Source: Paenibacillus sp. JNUCC-31
GTDB lineage: Bacteria; Bacillota; Bacilli; Paenibacillales; Paenibacillaceae
DNA length: 64,000 bases
NCBI RefSeq assembly: GCF_014844075.1
Contig: NZ_CP062165.1
Span: forward strand, 6,634,001-6,698,000
Direction: 5' to 3'
Positions 1 to 9,376 of the stretch are shown here, piece after piece (the stretch's first letter is position 1; each line of letters begins with the position of its first letter). Both the position numbers and the translations under genes were made by a program. Under the pieces are notes generated by a model. That model searched no databases. It was not told where the DNA came from and saw only the letters and a list, made by a program, of their open reading frames with translations.

Positions 1-1980
1 CCGGAAGCCGCCAAACCACTCCCTCTGCCTACCGAGATTCGGACCAACGAACAACTTTACTTGGCAGGGCTTCATATTGAGCAATACCGTCATGCCACCT
101 ATGAACCAGAGTCTTATTATCTGGAAGGGTTGAAGCGTGATCCGGGTGATATCCGTCATAATATTGCATACGGCACATTGTTGCTGCGAAGAGGCTCGTT
201 TCAGCAGGCAGAGGTTTATTTTCGCCAAGCTGTGCAATCGCTCTCATGGAAAAATGCAAATCCCTATGACAGTGAAGCCTTCTATCAGCTCGGTCTTTGT
301 TTAAAGCTGCAAGGTAGACATCAAGAAGCGTACAAAGCACTTTATAAAGCAGTCTGGTCTGCACAGTATCAGGATAGCGGATATTTACTGCTTGCACAGA
401 TCGATACAGCGGAAAATAACGACGTCGAAGCGCTGGAACTCATCGAACGTTCGCTGATCCGTAATACCAGAAACTATAGGGCACGTCATCTGAAGGTGGC
501 TTTGCTGCGCAGGACGGCCCGAGAGCAACAGGCGATGCAGTACGCTCGCGAGACTCTGGAGCTGGACCCGATTGATTTTGGAGCTGCTTATGAGTTGGTT
601 CTGTTATACAGTGGAACATCTTCACTGGCAGATCACGAAAAGAAAGCCCATGCGATTGTTCATTTCAAAAAGCTCATGCGTGGGGACGTCCATAATTATA
701 TGAATGTGGTTGCAGATTACGCTGAGAGCGGATTGTGGCATGAAGCGCTAGGAGTACTTGCTTACTATGAATCCGAAGAAGAGCAGGTGTACCCGATGGT
801 GTATTACGCTCAGGCGTATCTGCACCGTAAGGCAGGTGGCCCCGAACAAGCGTTGCAATGTCAACATCAAGGGAAAGTCGCCAAGCCAAATTATTGTTTT
901 CCGAATAGTCTGTTTGAACTGCTTGTGCTGCTGGATTCGCTCATTGCAGATCCGTTCGATGCTCGCGCTCATTATTATGTGGGAAATTGGCTATATGATA
1001 AAAAACGTTATACGGATGCCATTACCCACTGGGAAACCTCACGTGAGGTTGATCCTACATATCCCACAGTACATCGGAATCTGGGACTCGCGTATTATAA
1101 CAAGCTTCATCGTCCTGATGATGCACTGAGATCCCTAGAGGAAGCTTTTCAACTGAATCCTGCGGACGCTCGGGTCTTCTACGAGTTGGATCAACTGCAC
1201 AAGAAGAGGGGCAGCTCCTGTGAAAACCGACTCGCATTATTGGAACAACACATGGACCTCGTTCATTTCCGTGATGATTTGTACATCGAGTGGGTTACAT
1301 TGCTGAACATGCTAGGAAGACATCAGGAGGCATGGAATGCACTTCAAGGTAGACATTTTCATCCCTGGGAAGGCGGGGAAGGCAAGGTCACCGGACAATA
1401 TGTTATGGCCCTTACTGAACTGGCGAAGCAACATCTGGCGAAAAAACAACCCGAACAAGCCATAGATTTGCTGAAAAAATCGTTGATTTATCCGCACCAT
1501 TTGGGTGAAGGGAAATTGGAAGGTGCGGGTGACAATCCGGTGTACTTCTATCTTGGTTGTGCCTACGAACTAATGAACAATACCGAGGCAGCAAAAGAGA
1601 ATTTTCTAAGAGCTTCCATCGGGCTGGACGAACCAACAAGTGCCATGTTCTATAACGACCAGCCGCCTGAATGGATCTACTATCAGGGCCTGGCCTGGGA
1701 ACGAATGGGGAAATCAAGGGAAGCAAAGCGTCGATTTAACAAGCTGATTGATTATGCGGAGAGACATATGCACGACCACATCAGAATGGATTATTTCGCC
1801 GTCTCCCTGCCTGACTTTCTGGTCTTTGAGGATAATCTAGATCAACGAAACGAGGAGCATTGTCGATACATGCGAGCCCTGGGACTGCTCGGCCTTGGAC
1901 GTAAAGACGAAGCGTGGCTTGAATTGGGACGAGTGCTGGAGATGAATCCGAATCACCAAGGAGCATATGTGCACAGATAA
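1..1980 (+). CDS. TPR-repeat protein, DUF5107-type, 5' partial
   Basis: The frame is open from base 1, so the N-terminus lies outside the window; 659 residues are visible, ending at a TAA. The visible part is almost entirely tetratricopeptide repeats (for example the block with YYVGNWLYDKKRYTDAITHW near residue 325 and the LNPADARVFYELDQL repeat after it). The opening residues (LAGLHIEQYRHATYEPESYY) match the start of the TPR part in DUF5107 proteins, whose missing N-terminal part is a sugar-mutarotase-like beta-sandwich; this family assignment is from memory. A GH35 gene starts about 40 bases downstream on the same strand, so co-transcription and a role in handling galactose-containing glycans are likely but inferred. 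No membrane segment is visible. Confidence 0.8.
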   Translation, partial: PEAAKPLPLPTEIRTNEQLYLAGLHIEQYRHATYEPESYYLEGLKRDPGDIRHNIAYGTLLLRRGSFQQAEVYFRQAVQSLSWKNANPYDSEAFYQLGLCLKLQGRHQEAYKALYKAVWSAQYQDSGYLLLAQIDTAENNDVEALELIERSLIRNTRNYRARHLKVALLRRTAREQQAMQYARETLELDPIDFGAAYELVLLYSGTSSLADHEKKAHAIVHFKKLMRGDVHNYMNVVADYAESGLWHEALGVLAYYESEEEQVYPMVYYAQAYLHRKAGGPEQALQCQHQGKVAKPNYCFPNSLFELLVLLDSLIADPFDARAHYYVGNWLYDKKRYTDAITHWETSREVDPTYPTVHRNLGLAYYNKLHRPDDALRSLEEAFQLNPADARVFYELDQLHKKRGSSCENRLALLEQHMDLVHFRDDLYIEWVTLLNMLGRHQEAWNALQGRHFHPWEGGEGKVTGQYVMALTELAKQHLAKKQPEQAIDLLKKSLIYPHHLGEGKLEGAGDNPVYFYLGCAYELMNNTEAAKENFLRASIGLDEPTSAMFYNDQPPEWIYYQGLAWERMGKSREAKRRFNKLIDYAERHMHDHIRMDYFAVSLPDFLVFEDNLDQRNEEHCRYMRALGLLGLGRKDEAWLELGRVLEMNPNHQGAYVHR

Positions 1981-2020
1981 ATGTTTTATTGAAACCAATG
2001 AGCTTGGAGGAGATATATTC

Positions 2021-4345
2021 ATGAATAAAAATATAGCAGCCAGCCATATTCAATTCACGTTGGATGTGGAAGACAAAGAAATTCGTGCGGGACGCATGAC
2101 CGGAAATGGTGGCAGAAACCCGCAAGGAGAATCCTACGATTTCACTAACTATTATATGACACACAACGGCAAACCCCATATACCGGTTGTTGGGGAATTT
2201 CACTTCTCCAGATTTGCCTATCTGCAATGGGAGGAAGAATTGCTGAAGATGAAGGCAGGCGGTGTGAGCATCGTGGCTTCCTATATTTTTTGGAATTTTC
2301 ATGAGGAAGAGGAGGGGCATTTCGATTGGTCGGGAAACCTGAATTTGCGGCATTTTGTGGACTTGTGTGGCAAACATCAAATGCCACTGATTGTACGAAT
2401 TGGACCTTTCTGTCATGGAGAAGTCCGCAATGGCGGCATGCCGGATTGGTTATTCAGCTATCCATTTGAAGTAAGATCCAACGATGAAGGGTATCTTTTT
2501 TATGCAAAAAGGCTGTATGGGGAAATTGCACGTCAACTCAAGGGTTGCTATTTTCAGGAAGGCGGACCAATCATAGCGGTTCAGCTGGAAAATGAGTATA
2601 TGCATGCGGGAGCACCACTGGATGTGTGGGGATACAAGAACGGAAAATACATTACTTCTGGAAGGGATGGGCAGAAACATCTGACAGAACTTCGCCGGAT
2701 CGCCGAGGGGGCGGGTATACGACCGATGTTTTTCACGGTCACTGCCTGGGGGGGGGCAGCCGTTCCCGAAGAAGGCACCCTGCCCATGCTGGCTGGGTAC
2801 GCCTACACCCCATGGATCCCCAATCAGCCTCCAAGCAGCGAGTATTTATTTCGTGACCTGCATAGGAACCCTGTTGAAGCAATTGACTATGACAGTCAGG
2901 CGTATCCCGCTGCCTATTGTGAACTTGCTGGAGGCATGCAGGTCAGTTATCACGCTCGTCCTGTTGTGGACGCAGACAGCGTAGAAGCAATGACCATCGT
3001 AAAGCTGGCGAATGGCAGCAACATGGTGGGCTATTACATGTATCACGGAGGCTCCAACCCGATTGGCAAGAAGTCTTATCTTAATGAGCAGGCATTGCCC
3101 AAAATTACATATGACTATCAGGCTCCACTTGGAGAGTTTGGACGTATAGGTGAGTCGTATGATCGCATTCGTACGCTGTCCATGTTCCTGGAAGCCTACG
3201 GAGAGATACTCGCACCCATGGGCAGCGTTGTCCCGGAGATGCAGCATTCCCTCAAGCCGGAAAATACATTTGATATGCGCTGGTCTGTTCGTCAACAGTC
3301 GGGTTCAGGGTTTTTGTTCATTAACAATTATCAGGATCATGTGAACATGCCGGATCGGGAAGTCCGCCTGGAACTGACGACAGCAAAAGGAATGGCTGCT
3401 TTTCCGAAACACGGAACGATGCAGTTGAGGTCCGGCAGCGCTGCGATTTTACCTTTTCATCTGAAACTGGATAGATTGGAGATTATTAGTGCCACTGTAC
3501 AGCCCTTGACCCGATTCAAAGCGAATCAGGAGCTAACGGCCGTCTTTTATGCTCATGAAGGAATAACCCCGGAGTATGTCATAGCCAAACGATCTGTTGC
3601 TGATCTGATCATGGAAGCAGGTACAGTCTTTGAGGTGGATAATGAATATGTTATACAACCCATGGCAGGAAAAGAACATGATTTGCGAGTCATAACGTCG
3701 GAAGGGACGGTCATCCGAATCATAACGTTGACCCGTCAGGAGGCGTTAAATTCCTATCGATTTAATCTAGGAGGGGAAGAAAGACTCATCATTAGCAGCA
3801 GTCATCTGTATATGAAAAATGATCAACTGATATGCACGTCTTCCGGTCAACCAGAGATGGAACTATCTCTCTTTCCGGTACCGGATACGATGAACGTATC
3901 GAATTCTGAATATACGGTTATTTCACATTCGAAGCAGGGGATCTTTGGCATATACACACTCCAAGTTCCGGCGTACGCACCCGCAGTAGAGATTAGTTAT
4001 CCCAAAGAACATGCTGCTATACTTGATATTGAAGCACAATGGCCTGAGCAAGTGGAAGATGTCTTCGTTGAGATTGATTATGAAGGCGACGTAGCAGAGG
4101 CACATATTCATCATCAATTACTGACGGATCACATTCAGTATGGACATAGCTGGAAGATCGGTTTGAAAGCGTCACGTCACCTCTTGTATGATCATGCACT
4201 GCGTCTGTCTATCACGCCTCTTCGGAAAGGAACGATAGAGCGCTATGTTAATCAGGCTTATGTTGAAAGATTTGAAGGTGTGGAGATTGGAACGTTTAAT
4301 AAGATCAAGTTGGTACCGCATTATCGAGTAGGAATTATGATGTGA
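2021..4345 (+). CDS. GH35 beta-galactosidase
   Basis: Predicted glycoside hydrolase family 35 enzyme, 774 residues, cleaving terminal beta-galactosyl residues. The N-terminal barrel shows GEFHFSRF (58-65), the acid/base region QLENEY with Glu192, a probable nucleophile Glu301 in YCELAGGMQ, and the GH35 hallmark YDYQAPLGEFG further on. The frame opens at 1967, but ATG 2021 has a good GGAGG ten bases upstream and the earlier ATG lies in the end of the TPR gene, so 2021 is chosen. There is no signal peptide, so it probably acts on imported oligosaccharides or galactosides. The second half is beta-rich and unassigned. A weak hairpin follows the stop. Confidence 0.9.
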   Translation: MNKNIAASHIQFTLDVEDKEIRAGRMTGNGGRNPQGESYDFTNYYMTHNGKPHIPVVGEFHFSRFAYLQWEEELLKMKAGGVSIVASYIFWNFHEEEEGHFDWSGNLNLRHFVDLCGKHQMPLIVRIGPFCHGEVRNGGMPDWLFSYPFEVRSNDEGYLFYAKRLYGEIARQLKGCYFQEGGPIIAVQLENEYMHAGAPLDVWGYKNGKYITSGRDGQKHLTELRRIAEGAGIRPMFFTVTAWGGAAVPEEGTLPMLAGYAYTPWIPNQPPSSEYLFRDLHRNPVEAIDYDSQAYPAAYCELAGGMQVSYHARPVVDADSVEAMTIVKLANGSNMVGYYMYHGGSNPIGKKSYLNEQALPKITYDYQAPLGEFGRIGESYDRIRTLSMFLEAYGEILAPMGSVVPEMQHSLKPENTFDMRWSVRQQSGSGFLFINNYQDHVNMPDREVRLELTTAKGMAAFPKHGTMQLRSGSAAILPFHLKLDRLEIISATVQPLTRFKANQELTAVFYAHEGITPEYVIAKRSVADLIMEAGTVFEVDNEYVIQPMAGKEHDLRVITSEGTVIRIITLTRQEALNSYRFNLGGEERLIISSSHLYMKNDQLICTSSGQPEMELSLFPVPDTMNVSNSEYTVISHSKQGIFGIYTLQVPAYAPAVEISYPKEHAAILDIEAQWPEQVEDVFVEIDYEGDVAEAHIHHQLLTDHIQYGHSWKIGLKASRHLLYDHALRLSITPLRKGTIERYVNQAYVERFEGVEIGTFNKIKLVPHYRVGIMM

Positions 4346-4385
4346 TGAGTAGTGCAGACAAGTAAAAACAACAGGCTCTAATACA

Positions 4386-4426
4386 GCTCCTTCTCTTGAC
4401 TTATTCTGGGAGAAGGGGTCTTTCTT
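4386..4426 (+). terminator. probable terminator after GH35 gene
   Basis: CCTTCTC (4389-4395) pairs with GAGAAGG (4410-4416), followed by a T-rich stretch that is interrupted. The stem is short, so the call is moderate. Confidence 0.45.
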
Positions 4427-4464
4427 GATTTCAGAAATAACTTCCTTATCATGGCAATAAGAAC

Positions 4465-4493
4465 TTGACTGGTAAGCGTTTTCATTTTATTAT
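4465..4493 (+). promoter_or_regulatory. promoter with embedded cre site, mannanase gene
   Basis: TTGACT (4465-4470) and TATTAT (4488-4493) are separated by 17 bases. The spacer holds GGTAAGCGTTTTCA (4471-4484), which fits the CcpA cre consensus TGNAARCGNWWWCA except for the first base. A repressor bound here would cover the space between the -35 and -10 hexamers, so carbon catabolite repression of the mannanase gene is expected. The predicted leader is about 170 bases long and otherwise holds nothing recognisable; it fills most of the 4346-4670 gap. Confidence 0.7.
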
Positions 4494-4670
4494 GAATTCA
4501 TAACCTTAACGATAAAGTAATTTAAAGTGTACAAAAAACTTATTTGTTTCATATTTATTTTGTTAACTTACTTCGATTCTTGCGTTATTCGTTTCAATTT
4601 TAGTTAACTTGCTTATTTCCTTGAGCAGGGTTAATTGAAATCTATTAAAAAATGTGGGAGGTTCTAACGA

Positions 4671-5651
4671 ATGGTCAAGTTGCAAAAGGGTACTATCATC
4701 ACCGTTATTGCTGCACTCATGTTTATGATGTTGGGAAGTGCTGCGCCCAAGGCGTCTGCTGCCACAGGATTTTATGTAAGCGGTAACAAACTGTATGATT
4801 CTACGGGTAGAGCTTTTGTCATGCGAGGCGTCAACCACGGTCATTCCTGGTTCAAAAACGATCTGAACACAGCAATACCAGCCATTGCAAAAACAGGTGC
4901 CAATACGGTACGCATTGTTCTCTCCAATGGGACGCAATATACCCAAGACGATTTGAACGCTGTTAAAAACATCATCAACGTGGTGAGTCAGAACAAAATG
5001 ATTGCAGTGCTTGAAGTACATGATGCAACAGGCAAAGATGATTATAATTCGTTGGATGCAGCAGTGAACTACTGGATTAGTATCAAGGAAGCTCTGATTG
5101 GCAAGGAAGACCGCGTTATCGTAAATATTGCCAATGAATGGTACGGAACATGGAACGGCAGTGCCTGGGCTGATGGGTACAAAAAAGCAATTCCGAAACT
5201 GAGAAATGCCGGCATTAAAAATACATTGATTGTTGATGCAGCCGGTTGGGGCCAATATCCGCAATCCATTGTGGATTATGGACAAAGTGTATTTGCAGCA
5301 GATACACAGAAAAATACGGTTTTCTCCATTCACATGTATGAATATGCGGGTAAAGATGCCGCTACGGTCAAAGCCAACATGGAAAACGTGCTGAACAAAG
5401 GTTTGGCTCTAATCATCGGTGAGTTCGGTGGATACCACACCAATGGGGATGTCGATGAATATGCAATCATGAAATATGGTCAGGAAAAGGGAGTTGGCTG
5501 GCTCGCATGGTCCTGGTATGGTAACAACTCTGATTTGAATTATCTGGATTTGGCTACCGGTCCAAACGGAAGTTTAACGAGCTTTGGCAACACGGTAGTT
5601 TATGACACATATGGAATTAAAAATACTTCAGTAAGAGCAGGGATCTATTAA
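4671..5651 (+). CDS. secreted GH5 endo-beta-1,4-mannanase
   Basis: 326 residues. Residues 1-31 form a signal peptide (MVKLQKGTII, a hydrophobic run, then PKASA/ATG), so the enzyme is exported. The rest is one GH5 barrel with the acid/base Glu156 in IANEWYG and the nucleophile Glu251 in IIGEFGG; the size and WLAWSWYGN motif fit the small bacterial mannanases of GH5 subfamily 8. It should hydrolyse mannan and galactomannan backbones. The start has GGGAGG at good spacing. It has no carbohydrate-binding module. It is a single gene, bounded by its own promoter and terminator. Endoglucanase activity is the alternative but less likely. Confidence 0.87.
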   Translation: MVKLQKGTIITVIAALMFMMLGSAAPKASAATGFYVSGNKLYDSTGRAFVMRGVNHGHSWFKNDLNTAIPAIAKTGANTVRIVLSNGTQYTQDDLNAVKNIINVVSQNKMIAVLEVHDATGKDDYNSLDAAVNYWISIKEALIGKEDRVIVNIANEWYGTWNGSAWADGYKKAIPKLRNAGIKNTLIVDAAGWGQYPQSIVDYGQSVFAADTQKNTVFSIHMYEYAGKDAATVKANMENVLNKGLALIIGEFGGYHTNGDVDEYAIMKYGQEKGVGWLAWSWYGNNSDLNYLDLATGPNGSLTSFGNTVVYDTYGIKNTSVRAGIY

Positions 5652-5678
5652 TGATCTCTATTAAATTGTGAGTAAGGA

Positions 5679-5713
5679 GCACCCTGACGAAATTGTTGGG
5701 GTGTCTTTTTTTG
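5679..5713 (+). terminator. rho-independent terminator after mannanase gene
   Basis: GCACCC pairs with GGGTGT, followed by a run of Ts. Confidence 0.75.
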
Positions 5714-5842
5714 AAAAGAGGATTATTCATAAAACTACCTTTTGAATTTTTCCGTTTATATTTAAAATATTCTATTTTCAAAACAAAACAAAGATGATAA
5801 ACTCGGATTAGGAATAAAACAAACATTATCGGAGGGGAACAA

Positions 5843-7912
5843 ATGGTACAGAGTTTATGGAATTCATCACAGGCTTCGGAGAAAACAACTGGGCTGGAAC
5901 AATTGGTCTACCGATCCAATCTGATTGGCGCAGACCGCAGTGTATGTAATATTTTCGGAGGCAATACGTCTACCAAAACGACAGTAAAAGATTTTCGTGG
6001 CCGTGATATAGAAGTGATGTACGTGAAAGGCAGCGGTTCTGACCTAGCTTCCATGCAAGCGAAGCACTTTACAGGGCTTGGACTTGAAGATATTCGTCCA
6101 TTGATTGAGCGTGAGTCGATGTCGGATGAAGAGATGGTCGAATATCTGGGGCATTGTATGATCGATTCCAAGCATCCACGTGCTTCCATTGAGACATTGC
6201 TGCATGCATTCCTTCCATATAAACATGTGGACCATACCCATCCGGATGCCATTATCAGTCTGTGTTGTGCAGATAACGGAAAAGAACTGGCGAAAGAGAT
6301 TTACGGAGACCGATTTGTATGGGTTCCTTATGTACGTCCAGGATTCACACTATCCAAGATGATTGCTGAAAGCGTATTCTCGAACCCTAATGCCGAACTG
6401 GTTCTGATGGAGAAGCACGGACTTGTGACTTGGGGAGAAACATCGGAAGAATGTTACGCACAGACGATCAAAATGATTAATGAAGCGGAAGCATTCATTG
6501 AAGCGCGTGTTGACGAAGGAAGCTTGTTTGGCGGAGAGAAACATCCTGCGCTTGAGGCAGAAGTTCGCCGTCAGATCGTATCCAAGGTGATGCCGACCAT
6601 TCGGGGAGCGGTATCGGATAGCAAAAAAATGATTCTGTCCTTTGACGATCAGGAGGATGTGCTTGCTTTTGTGGGTGGAGCGGATTCACCAGAACTGTCC
6701 CAGGTCGGCGCGGCGTGCCCGGATCATTTGGTTCATACCAAAGTGGTACCTCTGTTCATCGATTGGACACCGGATGCGGAAGATATCGAAGGACTGAAAG
6801 CCAAACTGGTGGAAGGTGTAGCCGCCTATAAAGAGCAGTATCAACAATATTTTGAAAGCAACAAAAACGAAGGTGACGTCATGTTCGAAGCTGCACCTCG
6901 TGTCATTCTCATTCCTGGTGTGGGCATGATCAATACAGGCAAGAGCTGGGCACTGTCCCAGGTAAGCGGGGCATTGTATCATAGAGCCATTGCCGTAATG
7001 CGCGGTGCGACAAGTCTGGGCCAATTCGTATCTCTCAGTGCGAATGAGTCTTACAATGTGGAATACTGGCCGCTTGAGCTTTACAAATTATCGCTGGCTC
7101 CGGCAGAGACCGAGTTTTCCCGCAAAGTGGCGTTTATTACCGGGGGTGCCGGTGGAATTGGAAGTGAAACGGCACGTCGACTGGTATCTGAAGGTGCTCA
7201 CGTCGTTCTCGCGGACCTCAACCTTGAAGGTGCTCAGAAGGTAGCACAGGAAATTAACGATCAATATGGTGCCAATCGCGCATATGCATTGAAGATGGAT
7301 GTAACCGATGAGGAAGCCGTGCAATCTGCGTATGCTGAAGTTGCCGTCCAATATGGCGGAGTGGATATCATCGTGAACAATGCGGGCCTTGCAACTTCAA
7401 GTCCTTTTGACGAAACATCCTTGAAGGAATGGAATCTGAACATGAATGTGCTGGGTACGGGATATTTCCTCGTGGCACGCGAAGCCTTCAAATTGATGAA
7501 ACAGCAGGGGATTGGCGGCAGTATGGTTTTTATCGGGTCCAAAAACTCGGTTTATGCGGGTAAAAGCGCCTCCGCTTACAGCTCGGCCAAAGCGCTCGAA
7601 GCTCATCTGGCACGCTGTATCGCGGCAGAAGGCGGGGAATATGGTATTCGTGTAAATACCATTCTCCCGGATGCCATCCTGCAAGGTTCAGCGATCTGGA
7701 ACGGTTCATGGAGAAATGAGCGTGCAGCGGCATATGGCATCGAACCGGATCAACTGGAAGAGTACTATCGCAAACGTACGACTTTGCTCGTCAATATTTA
7801 TCCAAGAGACATTGCGGAAGGCATCGCATTCTTTGCCTCTTCCAAATCGGAAAAAACGACCGGCTGCATGATGACGATTGACGGCGGTGTGCCGGCAGCA
7901 TTTACACGATAA
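5843..7912 (+). CDS. rhaEW: bifunctional rhamnulose-1-phosphate aldolase / lactaldehyde dehydrogenase
   Basis: 689 residues in two fused domains. Residues 1 to about 420 are a class II aldolase domain with the metal-site histidines in HVDHTHPDA and a conserved EKHGLVTWGE. From about 428 a short-chain dehydrogenase begins with the nucleotide loop ITGGAGGIG and has the YSSAK catalytic pair near 578. This is the layout of Bacillus YuxG/RhaEW, which splits L-rhamnulose-1-phosphate into DHAP and L-lactaldehyde and oxidises the aldehyde. GGAGGGG precedes the ATG. rhaA follows 18 bases later, so the two form an operon. The kinase (rhaB) and mutarotase are not in this window. Confidence 0.9.
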   Translation: MVQSLWNSSQASEKTTGLEQLVYRSNLIGADRSVCNIFGGNTSTKTTVKDFRGRDIEVMYVKGSGSDLASMQAKHFTGLGLEDIRPLIERESMSDEEMVEYLGHCMIDSKHPRASIETLLHAFLPYKHVDHTHPDAIISLCCADNGKELAKEIYGDRFVWVPYVRPGFTLSKMIAESVFSNPNAELVLMEKHGLVTWGETSEECYAQTIKMINEAEAFIEARVDEGSLFGGEKHPALEAEVRRQIVSKVMPTIRGAVSDSKKMILSFDDQEDVLAFVGGADSPELSQVGAACPDHLVHTKVVPLFIDWTPDAEDIEGLKAKLVEGVAAYKEQYQQYFESNKNEGDVMFEAAPRVILIPGVGMINTGKSWALSQVSGALYHRAIAVMRGATSLGQFVSLSANESYNVEYWPLELYKLSLAPAETEFSRKVAFITGGAGGIGSETARRLVSEGAHVVLADLNLEGAQKVAQEINDQYGANRAYALKMDVTDEEAVQSAYAEVAVQYGGVDIIVNNAGLATSSPFDETSLKEWNLNMNVLGTGYFLVAREAFKLMKQQGIGGSMVFIGSKNSVYAGKSASAYSSAKALEAHLARCIAAEGGEYGIRVNTILPDAILQGSAIWNGSWRNERAAAYGIEPDQLEEYYRKRTTLLVNIYPRDIAEGIAFFASSKSEKTTGCMMTIDGGVPAAFTR

Positions 7913-7930
7913 TAAGGAGGGTTCTCGCAC

Positions 7931-9202
7931 ATGGAAAATCAAGTCAAGCAAGCATATGAAGCAGCCAAAACATTATATGCCCAGCATGGAATTGATACGG
8001 ATGAAGTGTTGAAGAAGCTCGCGGAAATCAAAGTATCTGTTCATTGTTGGCAGGGGGATGATGTGAGAGGCTTTCTGAATAAAGATGGAGAACTCACGGG
8101 TGGGATTTCCGTTACAGGTCAATATCCCGGGGCTGCAACGACGCCTGCAGAGCTTCGGGCAGACTTGGAACAGGCATTTTCCCTAATTCCGGGGAAGCAC
8201 AAGGTTAACTTGCATGCAATTTATGCGGACACAGACGAACAAGTCGAGCTGGACCGAATTGAGCCGAAGCATTATGAGAACTGGGTGACATGGGCAAAAG
8301 AGCAAGGGCTTGGCCTGGACTTTAATCCAACCTGTTTTTCTCATGAAAAATCAAGTGACGGATTCACGTTAAGTCATCCTGATCCGGAGATTCGCAAATT
8401 CTGGATCGATCATTGCAAAGCTTCCCGCCGCATTGGCGCTTACTTTGGAGAGCAGCTGGGTCAAACCTGTGTAACCAATGTATGGGTCCCGGACGGTTTC
8501 AAGGATAATCCGGTGGATCGCATGACACCGCGGAAACGGCTCAAGGATTCTCTGGATGAGGTATTTGCCGAGAAGCTTGATCCAAAGCATCATCTGGATG
8601 CAGTAGAGAGCAAACTGTTTGGCCTTGGTTCCGAAGCGTATGTTGTGGGCTCGCATGAATTCTACATGGGTTATGGACTGCAAAATGGTACTTTAGTATG
8701 CCTGGATGCAGGACATTTTCATCCAACGGAAGTCATATCCAACAAACTGTCTTCACTGGCTCTGTTCACAAGTGGCATTCTGCTGCATGTAAGCCGTCCA
8801 ATGCGTTGGGACAGTGACCATGTTGTCATTATGGATGATGAGCTGCTGGAAATTGCCCGCGAACTGGTACGTCATGATCTGCTTCCAACGACACATATTG
8901 GACTCGATTTCTTTGATGCGAGCATCAACCGGGTTGCTGCATGGGTGGTTGGTACGCGCAACACGATTAAAGCACTGCTGCGTGCCATGTTGGAACCTGT
9001 AGATGCTCTGAAATCCGCTGAGCTGGCAGGGGATTATACGCTTCGCCTCGCATTGACAGAAGAGTTCAAGTCCTATCCATTTGGAGCGATCTGGGATTAC
9101 TATTGTGCCCAGCAGCAAGTACCTGTACGTGAACAGTGGATTGCCGAGATCAAAACCTACGAGCAGGAAGTTTTATTTCAGCGCGATAAGTCATTTGTAT
9201 AA
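7931..9202 (+). CDS. rhaA: L-rhamnose isomerase
   Basis: 423 residues, the usual family length. It interconverts L-rhamnose and L-rhamnulose in the cytoplasm, the first step of rhamnose breakdown. Full-length match to the RhaA pattern: [11 protein letters not shown] near the N-terminus, the metal-site region [21 protein letters not shown], and [23 protein letters not shown] lies ahead of the ATG. It is the second gene of the rhaEW-rhaA pair and is followed by a strong terminator. Confidence 0.95.
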   Translation: MENQVKQAYEAAKTLYAQHGIDTDEVLKKLAEIKVSVHCWQGDDVRGFLNKDGELTGGISVTGQYPGAATTPAELRADLEQAFSLIPGKHKVNLHAIYADTDEQVELDRIEPKHYENWVTWAKEQGLGLDFNPTCFSHEKSSDGFTLSHPDPEIRKFWIDHCKASRRIGAYFGEQLGQTCVTNVWVPDGFKDNPVDRMTPRKRLKDSLDEVFAEKLDPKHHLDAVESKLFGLGSEAYVVGSHEFYMGYGLQNGTLVCLDAGHFHPTEVISNKLSSLALFTSGILLHVSRPMRWDSDHVVIMDDELLEIARELVRHDLLPTTHIGLDFFDASINRVAAWVVGTRNTIKALLRAMLEPVDALKSAELAGDYTLRLALTEEFKSYPFGAIWDYYCAQQQVPVREQWIAEIKTYEQEVLFQRDKSFV

Positions 9203-9227
9203 CAAGAATCATAATATGCATGATTGG

Positions 9228-9263
9228 CCACAGTGGAGCAAATTGTTCCGCTGTGGTTTTTTG
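9228..9263 (+). terminator. rho-independent terminator after rhaA
   Basis: CCACAG...GGA pairs with TCC...CTGTGG, then six Ts. Confidence 0.9.
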
Positions 9264-9376
9264 TATGGAAAAGCTTCGTAATGCATAACTGCGGTCAGAA
9301 GTTCCATACTAAAAATACATAAAAGGATTGTAAGGATGCTTGCTATTCTTAAAACGTAGAGGAGGGTCAATCCAAA

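Noticed and set aside
4563..5333. 256-codon open frame antisense to the mannanase gene
   Set aside because: Complements a gene with signal peptide and catalytic motifs; its translation is Cys/Ile/Asn-rich without a domain or ribosome site.
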